A stretch of DNA of 64,000 nucleotides from Prescottella soli (GCF_040024445.1 NZ_CP157276.1:682001-746000); one strand, 5' to 3'. Shown: positions 26,528 through 36,642, numbered from the stretch's first letter. Notes: generated by a model from the letters alone, not told the origin. Program-made: numbers and translations.

Positions 26528-28246
26528 TCATGCCTCCATGTCGGACGTTGCCTGCGATGCCGGGGCCGCAGCCGCCGCCATCTTGCGCTCCCGCGCGACC
26601 TGCTGGACGGCGCCGAGACCGTTGACGCTCGGCTTCGACCAGAAGCGGGACTTGGACGCCAGGTACACCAGCGGCCACGTCACCAGGAACACCACGACCA
26701 CGTCGAGGATCGTGGTCAGACCCAGGGTGAACGCGAAGCCACGGACCTGACCGATCGCCAGCACGTACAGCACGGCGGCGGCGATGAAGCTGACCGCGTT
26801 GCCGGACAGGATCGTGCGGCGGGCACGGGCCCAGCCGCGCGGCACCGCCGAGCGGAAGCTGCGGCCCTCACGCATCTCGTCCTTGATGCGTTCGAAGAAC
26901 ACGACGAACGAGTCGGCGGTCATGCCGATGCCGATGATCAGACCGGCGATGCCGGCGAGGTCGAGCGTGAAGCCGATGTAGCGGCCCAGGAGCACCAGGA
27001 CGGCGTACACCATCACACCGGACAGGATCAGCGACAGCGCGGTGAGCAGTCCGAGCATGCGGTAGTAGATCAGGCAGTAGATCAGCACCAGCACGAGGCC
27101 GACGGCACCGGCGATGAGGCCGGCCTGGAGCGACGCGAGGCCCAGGGTCGCCGAGACGGTCTCGGCCTCCGACGCCGAGAACGACAGCGGCAGCGAACCG
27201 TACTTGAGCGTGTTCGCCAGCTCCTTGGCCTGACTCTGATTGAACTGGCCGGTGATCGACGTGGAGCTGCCGACCGGGGTGGCTCCCTGGACAACGGGGG
27301 CGCTCACGACCTTCGAGTCGAGGGTGAAGGCCGCCTGCTTGCCGATGTTCGACGACGTGAACTGCGCCCACGTCGAGCTGCCGTCGGACTTGAAGCTCAG
27401 GCTCACCTCGTAGCGCGACTGCTGGGCGTTGAAGCCGGACGACGCGTCGGCGATCTCCTGGCCGTCGATGATGCTCGGCGCGAGCACGTAGACGGCGGTG
27501 CCGTCGGTCGAGCAGGCGACGAGCGGCAGGTTCGGGTCGTCGTTGCCCTGCAGCGGATCCGGAGCCGAGCAGTCGAGCGTCGCCATCGCCTGCTGCTGGA
27601 CGGCGGGGTCCTGGCTCTGCCGGGTCTCCTTGGCCTTCGCGATCTCGGCGGCCGCGGCCTCCGGCGAGCCGGGCGTGGGCGCCTCCGAAGAAGGAGTAGC
27701 GGGCGCGCCAGGCGCAGTCGGGGCGGGAGCGGGCTCCGTGGTTCCCGGGGGGTTCTGCGCCGGGAACGGGCGCTCCTGCGGTGCCGGTGTCAGCTCGGGT
27801 GCCGCCGGCGCCGGGTTCTGCGTCGCGGGGGCCTCGACGGGCGCGGGCTGCGTTCCCGGCGCGGCCGCCGCCTGCGAACCGATGACCGGCCTGATGTACA
27901 GGCGTGCCGTCTGGCCGAGCGAACGAGCCTGGGAGCTGTCGTCGCCGGGAACCGTGATCACAAGATTGTCACCGTCGATGACGACCTCCGAGCCCGACAC
28001 ACCGAGCCCGTTGACGCGGGTCTCGATGATCTGCTGGGCCTGGCGCAGGCTGTCCTGGCTGGGCGTGCTGCCGTCCGGCGTGCGCGCGGTGAGGGTGACG
28101 CGTGTCCCACCTTGCAGGTCGATCCCCAGTTCGGGGGTCGCGGACTTGTCTCCGGTGAAGAAGACCAACGCATACAGAACCGCCACGATCACCGCGAAAG
28201 CGGTGAGCGAGCGCACTGGATGCACCGATCCTGTCGAAGGTGCCAC
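26528..28246 (-). CDS. secD: Protein translocase subunit SecD
   Basis: A 572-residue membrane protein of the SecDF complex. N-terminal TM, the [15 protein letters not shown] motif (D1), an extracytoplasmic domain interrupted by a Pro/Ala/Glu/Thr-rich spacer (residues about 125-200), then a C-terminal bundle of five TM helices with [17 protein letters not shown]. The low-complexity insert is common in actinobacterial SecD. GTG start with a rather distant GGAG. Separated from yajC by a strong hairpin (28339-28378), coupled at its 3' end to secF by ATGA. Confidence 0.96.
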   Translation of the reverse strand: MAPSTGSVHPVRSLTAFAVIVAVLYALVFFTGDKSATPELGIDLQGGTRVTLTARTPDGSTPSQDSLRQAQQIIETRVNGLGVSGSEVVIDGDNLVITVPGDDSSQARSLGQTARLYIRPVIGSQAAAAPGTQPAPVEAPATQNPAPAAPELTPAPQERPFPAQNPPGTTEPAPAPTAPGAPATPSSEAPTPGSPEAAAAEIAKAKETRQSQDPAVQQQAMATLDCSAPDPLQGNDDPNLPLVACSTDGTAVYVLAPSIIDGQEIADASSGFNAQQSRYEVSLSFKSDGSSTWAQFTSSNIGKQAAFTLDSKVVSAPVVQGATPVGSSTSITGQFNQSQAKELANTLKYGSLPLSFSASEAETVSATLGLASLQAGLIAGAVGLVLVLIYCLIYYRMLGLLTALSLILSGVMVYAVLVLLGRYIGFTLDLAGIAGLIIGIGMTADSFVVFFERIKDEMREGRSFRSAVPRGWARARRTILSGNAVSFIAAAVLYVLAIGQVRGFAFTLGLTTILDVVVVFLVTWPLVYLASKSRFWSKPSVNGLGAVQQVARERKMAAAAAPASQATSDMEA

Positions 28247-28338
28247 GGTCTGTCTGTCTCCTCGATACGTGCGGTTCAGGTGAGTGACGCGATGAGTGGC
28301 AGATCGTCACTGCCGCTCGGACGAGCGAGGCGCGCGCA

Positions 28339-28378
28339 CGCCCTCGTCGGCAGGTGTTCGAACCTGCCGACGAGGGCG
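28339..28378 (-). terminator. Strong hairpin between yajC and secD (attenuator or partial terminator)
   Basis: Perfect 17-bp stem (28339-28355 with 28362-28378) and a 6-base loop, no following T-run. It lies 10 bases after the yajC stop and 93 bases upstream of the secD start, inside what is usually one operon, so it may lower readthrough into secD-secF or protect the yajC message. Confidence 0.7.
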
Positions 28379-28387
28379 GCTACCGCA

Positions 28388-28717
28388 CTACTCGCCGTTC
28401 AGACGCCGCTGGGTTTCGTCCGGAGTCTCGTCGGTGTGATCGACCACGTCGTCGGTCGCGTCGTCCTCGACAATTCGCTCACGGACGACCATGCGGGACC
28501 ACGTCGTGACGACGCCGGGCGCGATCTCGAGATCGATGGTTCCGTCGTCGAGGCCGGCGACGGTCGCATGCAGGCCGGCCGTCGTCATCACGCGGTCACC
28601 GATCTGCAGGGCGTCCTGGAGATCGGACGTCTTCTGCATCTCCTTCTTCTGGCGCCGGATGCCGAGGAACATCGGCACCAGCAGAGCAAGGATGAGAAGC
28701 GGAAAGAGCAATTCCAT
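28388..28717 (-). CDS. yajC: Preprotein translocase accessory subunit YajC
   Basis: A 109-residue protein with one N-terminal TM helix (about 2-22) followed by the conserved R-R-Q-K-K-E-M segment, a small beta domain (GDRVMTTAGLHATV), and an acidic tail. It associates with SecDF. The internal ATG at 28717 is preferred over a longer frame from 28759, because it puts the TM at the very N-terminus as in relatives; only GAGGA about 11 bases upstream serves as ribosome site. Confidence 0.93.
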   Translation of the reverse strand: MELLFPLLILALLVPMFLGIRRQKKEMQKTSDLQDALQIGDRVMTTAGLHATVAGLDDGTIDLEIAPGVVTTWSRMVVRERIVEDDATDDVVDHTDETPDETQRRLNGE

Positions 28718-28923
28718 CGGGAAGTCAGTCCTCGGTTTCGTCACATAGGGGTGTTGCACAGAGCTACGCGCACGGAGCCAGGTCGGTGCCGCGCCCCTCC
28801 CAGTGTGCCATCACCAGGTCGATCGAACGGGAATTCGTCACTGATCGCATTCTGCTCATATCGAACACGGCGCTCGGCTCGGCGAGTAATCGACGCGAAC
28901 ATCCGATCGGTTCGTGGTCGGCG

Positions 28924-30048
28924 TCAGGCCTCGCCGGCCGCCGACGTCCCCTCGTCGAAGAGGTCCAGTTGCGGTTCGCGGGCACGAACCTCGATCCCGC
29001 CGATCGCGGCATCGGGCGGCGGAGTCAGTCCCAGCTGCGTCCACGCCGCCGCGGTCGCGACCCGGCCGCGTGGCGTCCGCGCGATCATGCCGGCACGGAC
29101 GAGGAAAGGCTCGCACACCTCCTCGACGGTGCTCGGTTCCTCCCCCACTGCGACCGCGAGCGTCGACACACCGACCGGTCCGCCACCGAAACTGCGCACC
29201 AGGGCACTGAGCACCGCCCGATCCAGACGGTCCAGCCCCAACGGGTCGACGTCGTAGACCGCGAGGGCCGCCTTCGCGACGTCGCGGGTGACGACACCGT
29301 CCGCGCGGACCTCGGCGAAGTCCCGGACGCGCCGCAGCAGTCGATTCGCGATACGCGGCGTGCCCCGCGACCGGCCGGCGATCTCCACGCTCGCCTCCTC
29401 GCCGAGGTCGACGCCGAGGATGCCGGCCGAGCGCAGCAGGATTCGCTGCAGTTCGTGCGGTTCGTAGAAATCCATGTGGGCGGTGAACCCGAACCGGTCG
29501 CGCAACGGACCGGTGAGGGAGCCCGACCGTGTCGTGGCGCCCACCAGGGTGAACGGCGCGATGTCGAGCGGAATCGACGTCGCCCCCGGGCCCTTGCCGA
29601 CGACGACGTCGACGCGGAAGTCCTCCATCGCGAGGTACAGCATCTCCTCGGCCGGTCGGGCCATCCGGTGGATCTCGTCGATGAACAGCACGTCGCCCTC
29701 GACGAGGTTGCTGAGCATCGCCGCGAGATCGCCGGCCCGCTCGAGTGCCGGACCGGACGTGAGCCGCAGCGACGTCCCCAGTTCCGTCGCGATGATCATC
29801 GCCATGCTCGTCTTGCCGAGTCCCGGTGGCCCGGACAGCAGGATGTGATCGGGGGTGCCGCCGCGCATCTTCGCACCCGCGAGCACCAACTGGAGCTGCT
29901 CGAGCACACGCGGCTGACCGATGAAGTCGTCGAGGCTCTTGGGCCGCAGACTCGCCTCGATCTCGCCGTCCGACGGGACGAAGTCGGCGGTCACCGCGGA
30001 CTCGTCGTCGGCAAGGTCGAGGCCGTCGGGGCCGGCCGCGTCGCTCAC
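28924..30048 (-). CDS. ruvB: Holliday junction branch-migration helicase RuvB
   Basis: A 374-residue AAA+ ATPase that drives branch migration with RuvA. Walker [10 protein letters not shown], Walker B LFIDEIHR, sensor 1 GATTRSG, and the Arg-rich winged-helix C-domain are present. It has about 20 extra residues at each end compared with the minimal family. The GTG start overlaps the ruvA stop (GTGA). Last gene of the ruvC-ruvA-ruvB operon. Confidence 0.97.
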   Translation of the reverse strand: MSDAAGPDGLDLADDESAVTADFVPSDGEIEASLRPKSLDDFIGQPRVLEQLQLVLAGAKMRGGTPDHILLSGPPGLGKTSMAMIIATELGTSLRLTSGPALERAGDLAAMLSNLVEGDVLFIDEIHRMARPAEEMLYLAMEDFRVDVVVGKGPGATSIPLDIAPFTLVGATTRSGSLTGPLRDRFGFTAHMDFYEPHELQRILLRSAGILGVDLGEEASVEIAGRSRGTPRIANRLLRRVRDFAEVRADGVVTRDVAKAALAVYDVDPLGLDRLDRAVLSALVRSFGGGPVGVSTLAVAVGEEPSTVEEVCEPFLVRAGMIARTPRGRVATAAAWTQLGLTPPPDAAIGGIEVRAREPQLDLFDEGTSAAGEA

Positions 30049-30647
30049 CGCGTCTTACCCAACAGCGCGAGCGCCGACCGCAGGACCTTCGACGTCGCGG
30101 CATCGGGCTCGGCGGCGAGAACGGTGTCGGTGGCCTTCTCCGCCTGATCGAGCCGGAAGCCGAGCCCGGTCAGCGCCTCGACCACCTGGTCCCGGACGGC
30201 GCCCGAGGCTCCCGGCACGACGCCGGGCCCGTCACCGGTGGCCGGGACGGCCTCCACCTTGTCGCGCAGTTCGACGACCAGGCGTTCCGCGCCGCGCTTG
30301 CCGATCCCCGGCACCCGGGTCAGGGCGGTGACGTTGCCCTCCGCGAGCGCCTTGCGCAGCGCCTCCGGCTCGAGGACCGCAAGGATTGCCATCGCCAGGC
30401 GCGGGCCGACACCGGACACGGTCTGCAGGAGCCCGAACAGGTCGCGGGATTCGGCGTCGGCGAATCCGTACAGCGTCATCGAGTCCTCACGGACGATCAT
30501 CGCCGTCAGCAGTCGCGACTCGTCGCCGCGGCGGAGCGTCGCCAGCGTCGCCGGGGTCGCGTTGAGTCGGTACCCGACGCCGGCGGCCTCGATCACCACG
30601 TGGTCCAGCCCGATCTCGAGGACCTCACCCCGCACCGAAGCGATCAC
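30045..30647 (-). CDS. ruvA: Holliday junction DNA-binding subunit RuvA
   Basis: A 200-residue protein that binds four-way junctions as a tetramer and loads RuvB. N-terminal OB fold ([13 protein letters not shown]), two helix-hairpin-helix motifs ([33 protein letters not shown]), an Ala/Gly-rich linker, and the C-terminal RuvB-binding domain. GTG start overlapping the ruvC stop; overlaps ruvB at its end. Confidence 0.97.
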   Translation of the reverse strand: MIASVRGEVLEIGLDHVVIEAAGVGYRLNATPATLATLRRGDESRLLTAMIVREDSMTLYGFADAESRDLFGLLQTVSGVGPRLAMAILAVLEPEALRKALAEGNVTALTRVPGIGKRGAERLVVELRDKVEAVPATGDGPGVVPGASGAVRDQVVEALTGLGFRLDQAEKATDTVLAAEPDAATSKVLRSALALLGKTR

Positions 30648-31219
30648 CGTTTCCCTGCCTTCCCGGCCGCAATCTCCTTGAGCCGCATCTCATACCGCCG
30701 CTTCTGTTCCGCCGCCGCGGCCTCGGCGGCAGCCATCCGATCGAGCATCGGCGCGCGCCAACAATGGCAGATCGCGAGGGCGAGCGCGTCGGCCGCATCG
30801 GCGGGCTTGGGTGGGGTGTCGAGTCCGAGGATCCGGGTCACCATCGCGGTGACCTGCTTCTTGTCGGCGGTGCCGCTGCCGGTGACCGCGGCCTTCACCT
30901 GGCTCGGCGTGTGGAAGCACACAGGAATGCCGCGCTTGGCCGCGGCCAACGCCACGACCCCACCAGCCTGTGCGGTGCCCATCGCGGTGCGCACGTTGTG
31001 CTGCGAGAACACCCGCTCGACCGCGACGACGGTGGGCCGGTAGCGGTCGAGCCACTCGTCGGCCGCGTCCGAGATCCCCAGGAGGCGGGTCGCCAGTTCC
31101 ATGTCCGGCGGGGTGCGCACGACGTCGACCGCCACCGGCTTCACCTCGCGTCCGCGTCCGGCGTCGACGACACCGAAGCCGCACCGCGTCAGACCGGGGT
31201 CGACACCCAGAACACGCAC
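30644..31219 (-). CDS. ruvC: Holliday junction resolvase RuvC
   Basis: A 191-residue endonuclease that cuts Holliday junctions. Catalytic acidic residues fall in LGVDPGL (D7), VAVERVF and DAADALALA. The C-terminal 20 residues are a Lys/Arg/Ala-rich extension. The GTG at 31219 is selected: AGAGG lies 7 bases upstream and the product begins at the usual [10 protein letters not shown] longer open frame back to 31747 overlaps unrelated DUF1214 sequence and is not coding. First gene of the ruv operon. Confidence 0.96.
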   Translation of the reverse strand: MRVLGVDPGLTRCGFGVVDAGRGREVKPVAVDVVRTPPDMELATRLLGISDAADEWLDRYRPTVVAVERVFSQHNVRTAMGTAQAGGVVALAAAKRGIPVCFHTPSQVKAAVTGSGTADKKQVTAMVTRILGLDTPPKPADAADALALAICHCWRAPMLDRMAAAEAAAAEQKRRYEMRLKEIAAGKAGKR

Positions 31220-31347
31220 GCGCCCACCTCTCGCACCACATCCGAACAGCTGTTCGAGCATAGCGGCAGGCGGGCGCGCGGTCGTGCACCAACACGCGGT
31301 CGGCACACGAACCCGATCTACTGGACGCGAACGATCCCGGGCATCGG

Positions 31348-31707
31348 TTAGGAGCCGTCGATCAGGCCGGTGGTCGGCCCGTAGAACCGGGCGGCCAGCT
31401 GGAACCCGCCGTCGCGCGACGTGGGCAGCCAATTGCGCGCCTGCTCGGCGTCCGCCGGCCGATCGGGCTGGAGGTAGAAGGTGAGCTTGCCGTCGACGAC
31501 GGAGTGCTGGCCGGCCTTCGACAACTCGCTGGTCGTGCTGTACCGGTTGATCGGGTTGTCGATGAAGTACCCGGCCGAGTCGTAGACCGGCAGTTCCCAG
31601 AACTCCGTCGTCGGCGGCAGGTTGTTGATGTCGAAGGTGAGCGTGTAGCGGTTCTTCCCGTCCAGAGGACTCCACCCAGTGGAACAACACTTCGAGGGTG
31701 GCTCCAC
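31348..31707 (-). pseudogene. Remnant of a DUF1214 (DUF1254/1214) protein, C-terminal part only
   Basis: A 119-codon frame whose residues from about 15 on match the C-terminal DUF1214 domain: [56 protein letters not shown]. Intact proteins of this family are roughly 300-480 residues and end in a further W-x-PP segment, which is missing. The first 14 residues do not match the family and no ribosome site is seen, so the N-terminal two thirds are gone. It lies between ruvC and the yebC-type gene, a spot occupied by other genes in mycobacteria. Best read as a decaying fragment. Confidence 0.65.
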
Positions 31708-31757
31708 TGCTTGCGCAGTCGATCATGTCCGGGTCAGCAACGCCCACAATGCAGAAA

Positions 31758-31805
31758 CTCCCGCTCGTGATCCGGTCGCCGAGGCAGCCGGATCACGAGC
31801 GGGAG
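31758..31805 (-). terminator. Terminator of the YebC-family gene
   Basis: Perfect 18-bp stem (31758-31775 with 31788-31805) and a 12-base loop, beginning 18 bases after the stop codon; on the minus strand it is followed by GAGTTTC, a weak T-run. Confidence 0.85.
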
Positions 31806-31822
31806 GAACTTTCGCTCTGCGA

Positions 31823-32575
31823 CTATGCGTCGAGTTCGGCGAGCACCTCGTCCGACACGTCGACGTTGGTGTAGACGTTCTGCACGTCGTCGCAGTCCTC
31901 GAGCGCGTCGACGAGCTTGAACACCTTGCGGGCGCCCTCGGCGTCGACTGGCACCTCGACGGAGGCCCGGAAGTCGGGGTCGGCCGACTCGTAGTCGACA
32001 CCGGCGTCGACGAGCGCGGTGCGGACAGGGATCAGGTCACCCGCCTCGCACACGATCTCGAAGGAATCGCCGAGGTCGTTGATCTCCTCGGCACCGGCCT
32101 CGAGCACGATCTCCAGCAGGTCGTCCTCGGTGCGCCCGTTCTTCTCGAGCACGACGACGCCCTTGCGGGTGAAGAGGTACGAGACCGAACCCGGGTCGGC
32201 CATGTTGCCGCCGTTGCGGGTCATCGCGGTGCGGACCTCACCGGCAGCACGGTTGCGGTTGTCGGTGAGGCACTCGATGAGCACCGCGACACCGTTGGGG
32301 CCGTAGCCCTCGTACATGATGGTCTGCCAGTCGGCGCCGCCGGCTTCCTCGCCGCCGCCGCGCTTGCGGGCGCGCTCGATGTTGTCGTTGGGGACCGAGC
32401 TCTTCTTGGCCTTCTGGATGGCGTCGAAGAGGGTGGGGTTACCCGCCGGATCGCCGCCACCCGTACGAGCTGCCACCTCGATGTTCTTGATCAGCTTCGC
32501 GAACATCTTGCCGCGCTTGGCGTCGATCACGGCCTTCTTGTGCTTGGTGGTGGCCCATTTGGAGTGGCCGCTCAT
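31823..32575 (-). CDS. YebC/PmpR-family protein (transcriptional regulator or translation factor)
   Basis: A 250-residue protein of the universal YebC family. The N-terminal signature [23 protein letters not shown] region and [10 protein letters not shown] segment are intact, followed by the middle and C-terminal domains. Members have been described as DNA-binding regulators and, more recently, as factors that help ribosomes through proline stretches. The ATG at 32575 gives the family start; an upstream extension has no support. It has its own terminator, and a nested inverted repeat lies just upstream (32593-32640). Equivalent to Rv2603c. Confidence 0.93.
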   Translation of the reverse strand: MSGHSKWATTKHKKAVIDAKRGKMFAKLIKNIEVAARTGGGDPAGNPTLFDAIQKAKKSSVPNDNIERARKRGGGEEAGGADWQTIMYEGYGPNGVAVLIECLTDNRNRAAGEVRTAMTRNGGNMADPGSVSYLFTRKGVVVLEKNGRTEDDLLEIVLEAGAEEINDLGDSFEIVCEAGDLIPVRTALVDAGVDYESADPDFRASVEVPVDAEGARKVFKLVDALEDCDDVQNVYTNVDVSDEVLAELDA

Positions 32576-32592
32576 TCGTGGGAGCCCCTTCC

Positions 32593-32640
32593 TGCAGTGT
32601 GCCGTGGCAGATACGACAAATCCCACGGCAATCGACTGCA
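32593..32640. promoter_or_regulatory. Nested inverted repeat upstream of the YebC-family gene
   Basis: TGCAG and TGCCGTGG on the left are mirrored by CCACGGCA and CTGCA on the right (arms 32593-32597/32636-32640 and 32600-32607/32623-32630; 15-base centre). It starts 18 bases before the minus-strand ATG, so it is either an operator over the promoter or a 5'-leader hairpin. Confidence 0.45.
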
Positions 32641-32867
32641 CACTTGTCGGAGGTTCGATGCTACCTGCATACCTCGGCACCCCGGATACACCGCCTCCCC
32701 CGAAAGGTCACGATCCGGTTGAAGTTGCCCCGTTCCCAGGACACTCGGTCCATTCCCATAGACCCTTCCAGTGACATCCAGGACATGGACATCGAGAACG
32801 ACGGGGCGGGTGTCTCGCGCGGGGGCGCGGACGATCAGATGCCGACCGTTGGGGGAAGGGCGAACGA

Positions 32868-33848
32868 ATGCGCATTCACAGACCGGGTTTCACGAGACGG
32901 CTCAAGCAACGTCTGATCGGCATGACGGCAGCGGTACTCGTGCTTCCCGCGCTCGCTGTGGTCGCCGGGACCTCGACCGCGTCGGCAGCGCCGTCCGGCG
33001 GTTACGAGGAAGTCTTCGTCAACTCGACGATGGGTCCGATCAAGGTCCAGATCCAGTGGGCGGCGCGCGGCGGCAACGCCGCGCTGTACCTGCTCGACGG
33101 CCTCCGCGCACGTGACGATCGCAACGCGTGGTCGTTCGAGACGAATGCTCTCGACCAGTTCCGGGACGACAACATCACCCTCGTGATGCCGGTCGGCGGA
33201 CAGTCCAGCTTCTATTCGGACTGGTACGCGCCCAGCAATTTCAACGGCCAGAAGATCACCTACAAGTGGGAGACGTTCCTGACGAAGGAACTTCCCGCCT
33301 ACCTCGCGACCCGCGGCGTCTCCCCGTCCAACAACGCGATAACCGGACTGTCCATGGGCGGGTCGGCCGCACTGACCCTCGCCGCGTACCACCGCGACCA
33401 GTTCAAGTACGCCGGTTCGTTCTCCGGCTACCTGAACATCTCGGCGCCGGGTATGCGCGAAGGCATCCGGATCGCGATGCTCGATTCGGGCGGTTACAAC
33501 GTCGACTCGATGTGGGGTCCGCCGTGGAGCCCGGCGTGGCTCCGCAACGATCCGTTCGTGTTCGCCCCGCAGCTTCGTGGACTGTCCCTGTACATCTCGT
33601 CGGGCAACGGCCTGATCGGCGAGTTCGACCGGCCGGTCGGCTCCGTCGGGTCGTTCAACACCTCGAACGCCATGGGCCTCGAGGCCCTCGCACTGGCGAA
33701 CACGCGCGCGTTCCAGCTGCGGCTGAACTCGCTCGGGATCCCGGCGACGTTCGACTTCACGAGCTCCGGAACCCACTCGTGGGCGTATTGGTCCGAGGAG
33801 CTGTGGAAGTCACGCCCGCAGATCCTCGACGCCATGAACGCCTGGTGA
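32868..33848 (+). CDS. Secreted mycolyltransferase (antigen 85 family)
   Basis: A 326-residue exported acyltransferase that moves mycolic acids to trehalose or arabinogalactan in the outer envelope. Signal peptide with AxA cleavage near residue 41 (TASAAPSG). The alpha/beta-hydrolase core has the nucleophile elbow GLSMGGSA (Ser near 164), an acidic residue further on, and the terminal His in GTHSWAYW. Length and motifs are those of corynebacterial and rhodococcal mycolyltransferases. The ATG follows a GGGGGAAGGG ribosome site. It is a single gene read against its neighbours and convergent with pdxT. Confidence 0.93.
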   Translation: MRIHRPGFTRRLKQRLIGMTAAVLVLPALAVVAGTSTASAAPSGGYEEVFVNSTMGPIKVQIQWAARGGNAALYLLDGLRARDDRNAWSFETNALDQFRDDNITLVMPVGGQSSFYSDWYAPSNFNGQKITYKWETFLTKELPAYLATRGVSPSNNAITGLSMGGSAALTLAAYHRDQFKYAGSFSGYLNISAPGMREGIRIAMLDSGGYNVDSMWGPPWSPAWLRNDPFVFAPQLRGLSLYISSGNGLIGEFDRPVGSVGSFNTSNAMGLEALALANTRAFQLRLNSLGIPATFDFTSSGTHSWAYWSEELWKSRPQILDAMNAW

Positions 33849-33864
33849 TCGTCGGACGGTGACG

Positions 33865-33890
33865 GGTGCGGGGGTCAGTTCCCCCGCACC
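33865..33890. terminator. Bidirectional hairpin overlapping the pdxT stop codon
   Basis: Perfect 10-bp GC-rich stem (33865-33874 with 33881-33890) and a 6-base loop that contains the minus-strand pdxT stop (33875-33877). The plus-strand mycolyltransferase stop is 16 bases before it, so one hairpin serves both. Confidence 0.7.
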
Positions 33891-34480
33891 ATGTCCACGA
33901 ACAGTCCGTGGACCCGGCGGTCGCCGGTGACCTCCGGGTGGAACGACGTGGCCAGGACCGAGCCCTGCCGCACGGCCACGACGTGGTCGGCGGCGGGCCC
34001 CTCGGGCACTCGAGCGAGCACCTCGACGCCCGGTCCGACACGCTCGACCCACGGCGCACGAATGAACACCGCGCGCACCGGATCGCCGACGATGCCGGCA
34101 AAGTCGAGATCCGCCTCGAACGAATCGACCTGACGGCCGAAAGCGTTGCGCCGCACCGTGATGTCGAGCCCGTTGAGATGCTCGGCGTCGGGCCGCGTGT
34201 CGAGGATCTCGCTCGCGAGCAGGATCATGCCCGCGCAGGAACCGTAGGCAGGCATACCGGACTTCAGCCGGGCACGCAGCGGCTCGAGCAGTTCGAAGAC
34301 GGTCAGCAGACGGCTCATCGTCGTCGACTCGCCGCCCGGAATGACCAGTCCGTCCACGGATTCGAGTTCCGAGAGCCTCCGGACACCGATAGCGCGGGCC
34401 CCACAGGATTCGAGTGCCGCGAGGTGTTCGCGAACGTCGCCCTGCAACGCGAGCACGCCGATCGTCGGTTGATTTGTCAC
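33875..34480 (-). CDS. pdxT: Pyridoxal 5'-phosphate synthase glutaminase subunit
   Basis: A 201-residue class I glutamine amidotransferase that supplies ammonia to PdxS. Catalytic Cys in GSCAGMILL (near 85), the PGGEST loop, and the His-Glu pair in [14 protein letters not shown] start, with AGGA about 9 bases upstream. In mycobacteria pdxT, tesB and pdxS are adjacent on one strand; here a plus-strand transporter gene separates pdxT from tesB and pdxS, so pdxT needs its own promoter. Confidence 0.96.
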   Translation of the reverse strand: MTNQPTIGVLALQGDVREHLAALESCGARAIGVRRLSELESVDGLVIPGGESTTMSRLLTVFELLEPLRARLKSGMPAYGSCAGMILLASEILDTRPDAEHLNGLDITVRRNAFGRQVDSFEADLDFAGIVGDPVRAVFIRAPWVERVGPGVEVLARVPEGPAADHVVAVRQGSVLATSFHPEVTGDRRVHGLFVDMVRGN

Positions 34481-34653
34481 GAGTGAAAGTCCTGCACTAT
34501 TCGACGCTATTGACCCCCGAAACGCTATCAGTCGCCGGTCCCCGGTCGATCGAGCGGCCGGGCCGACCGGACGACGTCAGGAACCCCACCGGCAGCGTCA
34601 AACCCGCGTCAACAGACGCAGCGGCCCCGACCACGGCTCCCACAATCGGCAGT

Positions 34654-36642
34654 GTGATCGACACACGTGTCCTCGCGGGCGGTGCAACGGCCCGACGACG
34701 GAACAATCGCACCGACCGGAACACGCTCACCGTCGCCACCGGACTCGCCGGCCTGTCGCTCGACGCCCTCGCCTCGGTCGCCTACGGCCCCGAGGCGGTG
34801 GTGCTGGTCCTCGCCGCCGCCGGTGGGGCCGGACTGGGCATGACGGTGCCCGTGACCCTTTCCATCGCGTTCCTGCTCGCGGTCCTGGTGGCGTCGTACC
34901 GCCAGGTGATCGCCGCGTTCCCCGACGGCGGAGGCGCGTACGCGGTCGCCAAGACACACCTCGGCCGCCGCGCAGGGTTGACCGCCGCCGCGTCGCTCGT
35001 CCTCGACTACGTCCTCAACGTCGCGGTTTCGATCGCGGCGGGCGTCGCCGCGCTCACGTCGGCGGTCCCGGCCCTCCTCCCCTGGACGCCGTGGCTGTGC
35101 CTGCTCGTCCTCGCCGCCGTCACCGCTCTCAATCTGCTCGGAATCGCCTACAGCGCACGCACGTTCATGCTCCCGACGGCGGTGTTCGTGATCGGCATCC
35201 TCACCGTGATCGTCGTGGGACTGCTGCGGCCCGAACCCGCCACCGTCGCGCAGGGTGAGGCGATCGCCACCAACGTCACGACAGTTGGCGCGCTGCTGCT
35301 GCTCAAGGCCTTCTCGAGCGGGTGCGCCGCCCTGACCGGGGTGGAGGCCGTCGCGAGCGCCGTGCCCAGCTTCCGCCGCCCACGAGTCCGGACGGCGCAG
35401 CGGACCGAGATCGCACTCGGGGCGCTGCTCGGCACCATGCTCCTGGGACTCGCCGTCCTGATCGAGAAGTTCGACGTTCATCCGATCGAGGGCACCACCG
35501 TGCTGTCACAGGTCACCGAGGCGGCCCTCGGCGGGGGCGTCGGCTACTACCTGGTCCAGGGTGCGACCGTGGTGCTACTCGCGCTCGCCGCGAACACGTC
35601 GTTCGGCGGTCTGCCGACGCTGCTGCGACTGCTCGCCGACGACGATTGCCTGCCGCACCGGTTCGCCGCACGATCGGGCCGCGAGGTGTACCGATTCGGC
35701 GTGCTGTGCCTGGCCGGAGCCGCCGGGATGCTGCTCGTGGGTTCCGGCGGCAGCATGAACGCCCTGGTTCCGCTGTTCGCGATCGGCGTGTTCGTGGGCT
35801 TCACGCTCGCGCAGGCCGGCCTCGTCCGGCACTGGCGTTCGGTACGCTCCCCCGGTTGGAGATGGCGCGCCACGCTCAACGGGTGCGGCGCCACGCTCAC
35901 CGCGATCGCCGCGGTGGTCACCGCGACGATGAAGTTCGCCGAAGGCGCGTGGCTGATCGCGCTGGCCCTGCCCACGCTCGTGTTCGCGATGGAATGGGTG
36001 CACCGCACCTACCGGTGCAGTGCGCCGCTGCGGCGACCGTTGGACGGGGGCGAGGAACCCGATCCCCTCGATCCACTCGTGCTCGTTCCGGTTGCCGAGG
36101 TATCCGAAGCGAGCCGCGAAACCCTCTCGATGGCAACAGCACTCGGACGCGACGTCGTCGCCGTGCACGTCGCCGAACCCGGCCGATCCGTGCGCGCGTT
36201 CACCAAGGCGTGGGAGGCCTGGCATCCCGACGTCCGCCTGGTCCTGCTCGACCACGAGCACGGATCGGTCGGGCGCCCGATCGCGCAGTGGCTCCGCCGC
36301 ACCTACCCGCAGCGACGCGTGATCGCCGTCGTCGGAGAGATCGCGCCCACGTCCCGCTGGCAGAACCTCATCCCCGGTCCCCGCGCCGCGGAACTGCGGC
36401 GGGCCCTGCGTGGGCGCCCCGACACCGTCGTGTGCCGCGTGCAGTTGGCACCGCGATCAGTCGGCGCGCAGCAGTCGGGTCAGGCCCTCCTGGACAACGG
36501 CCGCAACCAGATTGCCGCTGCGGTCGAAGATCCGGCCCTGGGTGAGCGCGCGACCGAACCCGGCCGACGGCGAGGTCTGGTCGTACAGCAGCCAGTCGTC
36601 CGCGCGGAACGGCCGCATGAACCACAGCGCGTGGTCGAGTGA
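34654..36642 (+). CDS. APC-superfamily transporter with cytosolic tail; 3' end overlaps tesB
   Basis: About 662 residues. Twelve or so TM helices, starting with LSLDALASVAYGPEAVVL and an FPDGGGAYAVAKTHLG loop typical of the APC amino acid/potassium-type permeases, then a cytosolic tail (from about 470) like a UspA fold (VLVPVAEVSEASRETLSMA). The conserved tail seems to end near 36450 (TVVCRVQL), but the frame stays open to 36642, so about 60 Arg/Gln-rich residues are read from sequence antisense to the end of tesB. GTG at 34654 is chosen as start without a good ribosome site. The gene interrupts the pdxT-tesB-pdxS order seen in mycobacteria. Confidence 0.75.
   Translation: MIDTRVLAGGATARRRNNRTDRNTLTVATGLAGLSLDALASVAYGPEAVVLVLAAAGGAGLGMTVPVTLSIAFLLAVLVASYRQVIAAFPDGGGAYAVAKTHLGRRAGLTAAASLVLDYVLNVAVSIAAGVAALTSAVPALLPWTPWLCLLVLAAVTALNLLGIAYSARTFMLPTAVFVIGILTVIVVGLLRPEPATVAQGEAIATNVTTVGALLLLKAFSSGCAALTGVEAVASAVPSFRRPRVRTAQRTEIALGALLGTMLLGLAVLIEKFDVHPIEGTTVLSQVTEAALGGGVGYYLVQGATVVLLALAANTSFGGLPTLLRLLADDDCLPHRFAARSGREVYRFGVLCLAGAAGMLLVGSGGSMNALVPLFAIGVFVGFTLAQAGLVRHWRSVRSPGWRWRATLNGCGATLTAIAAVVTATMKFAEGAWLIALALPTLVFAMEWVHRTYRCSAPLRRPLDGGEEPDPLDPLVLVPVAEVSEASRETLSMATALGRDVVAVHVAEPGRSVRAFTKAWEAWHPDVRLVLLDHEHGSVGRPIAQWLRRTYPQRRVIAVVGEIAPTSRWQNLIPGPRAAELRRALRGRPDTVVCRVQLAPRSVGAQQSGQALLDNGRNQIAAAVEDPALGERATEPGRRRGLVVQQPVVRAERPHEPQRVVE

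Noticed and set aside
31220-31747. ruvC starting much further upstream
   Set aside because: The extra frame runs through the antisense-independent DUF1214 remnant in another phase and has no RuvC similarity; the GTG at 31219 has a ribosome site and the normal N-terminus.
34414-34653. Long N-terminal extension of the APC transporter
   Set aside because: It would overlap pdxT on the other strand and has no similarity to the transporter family; the first membrane helix begins well after 34654.
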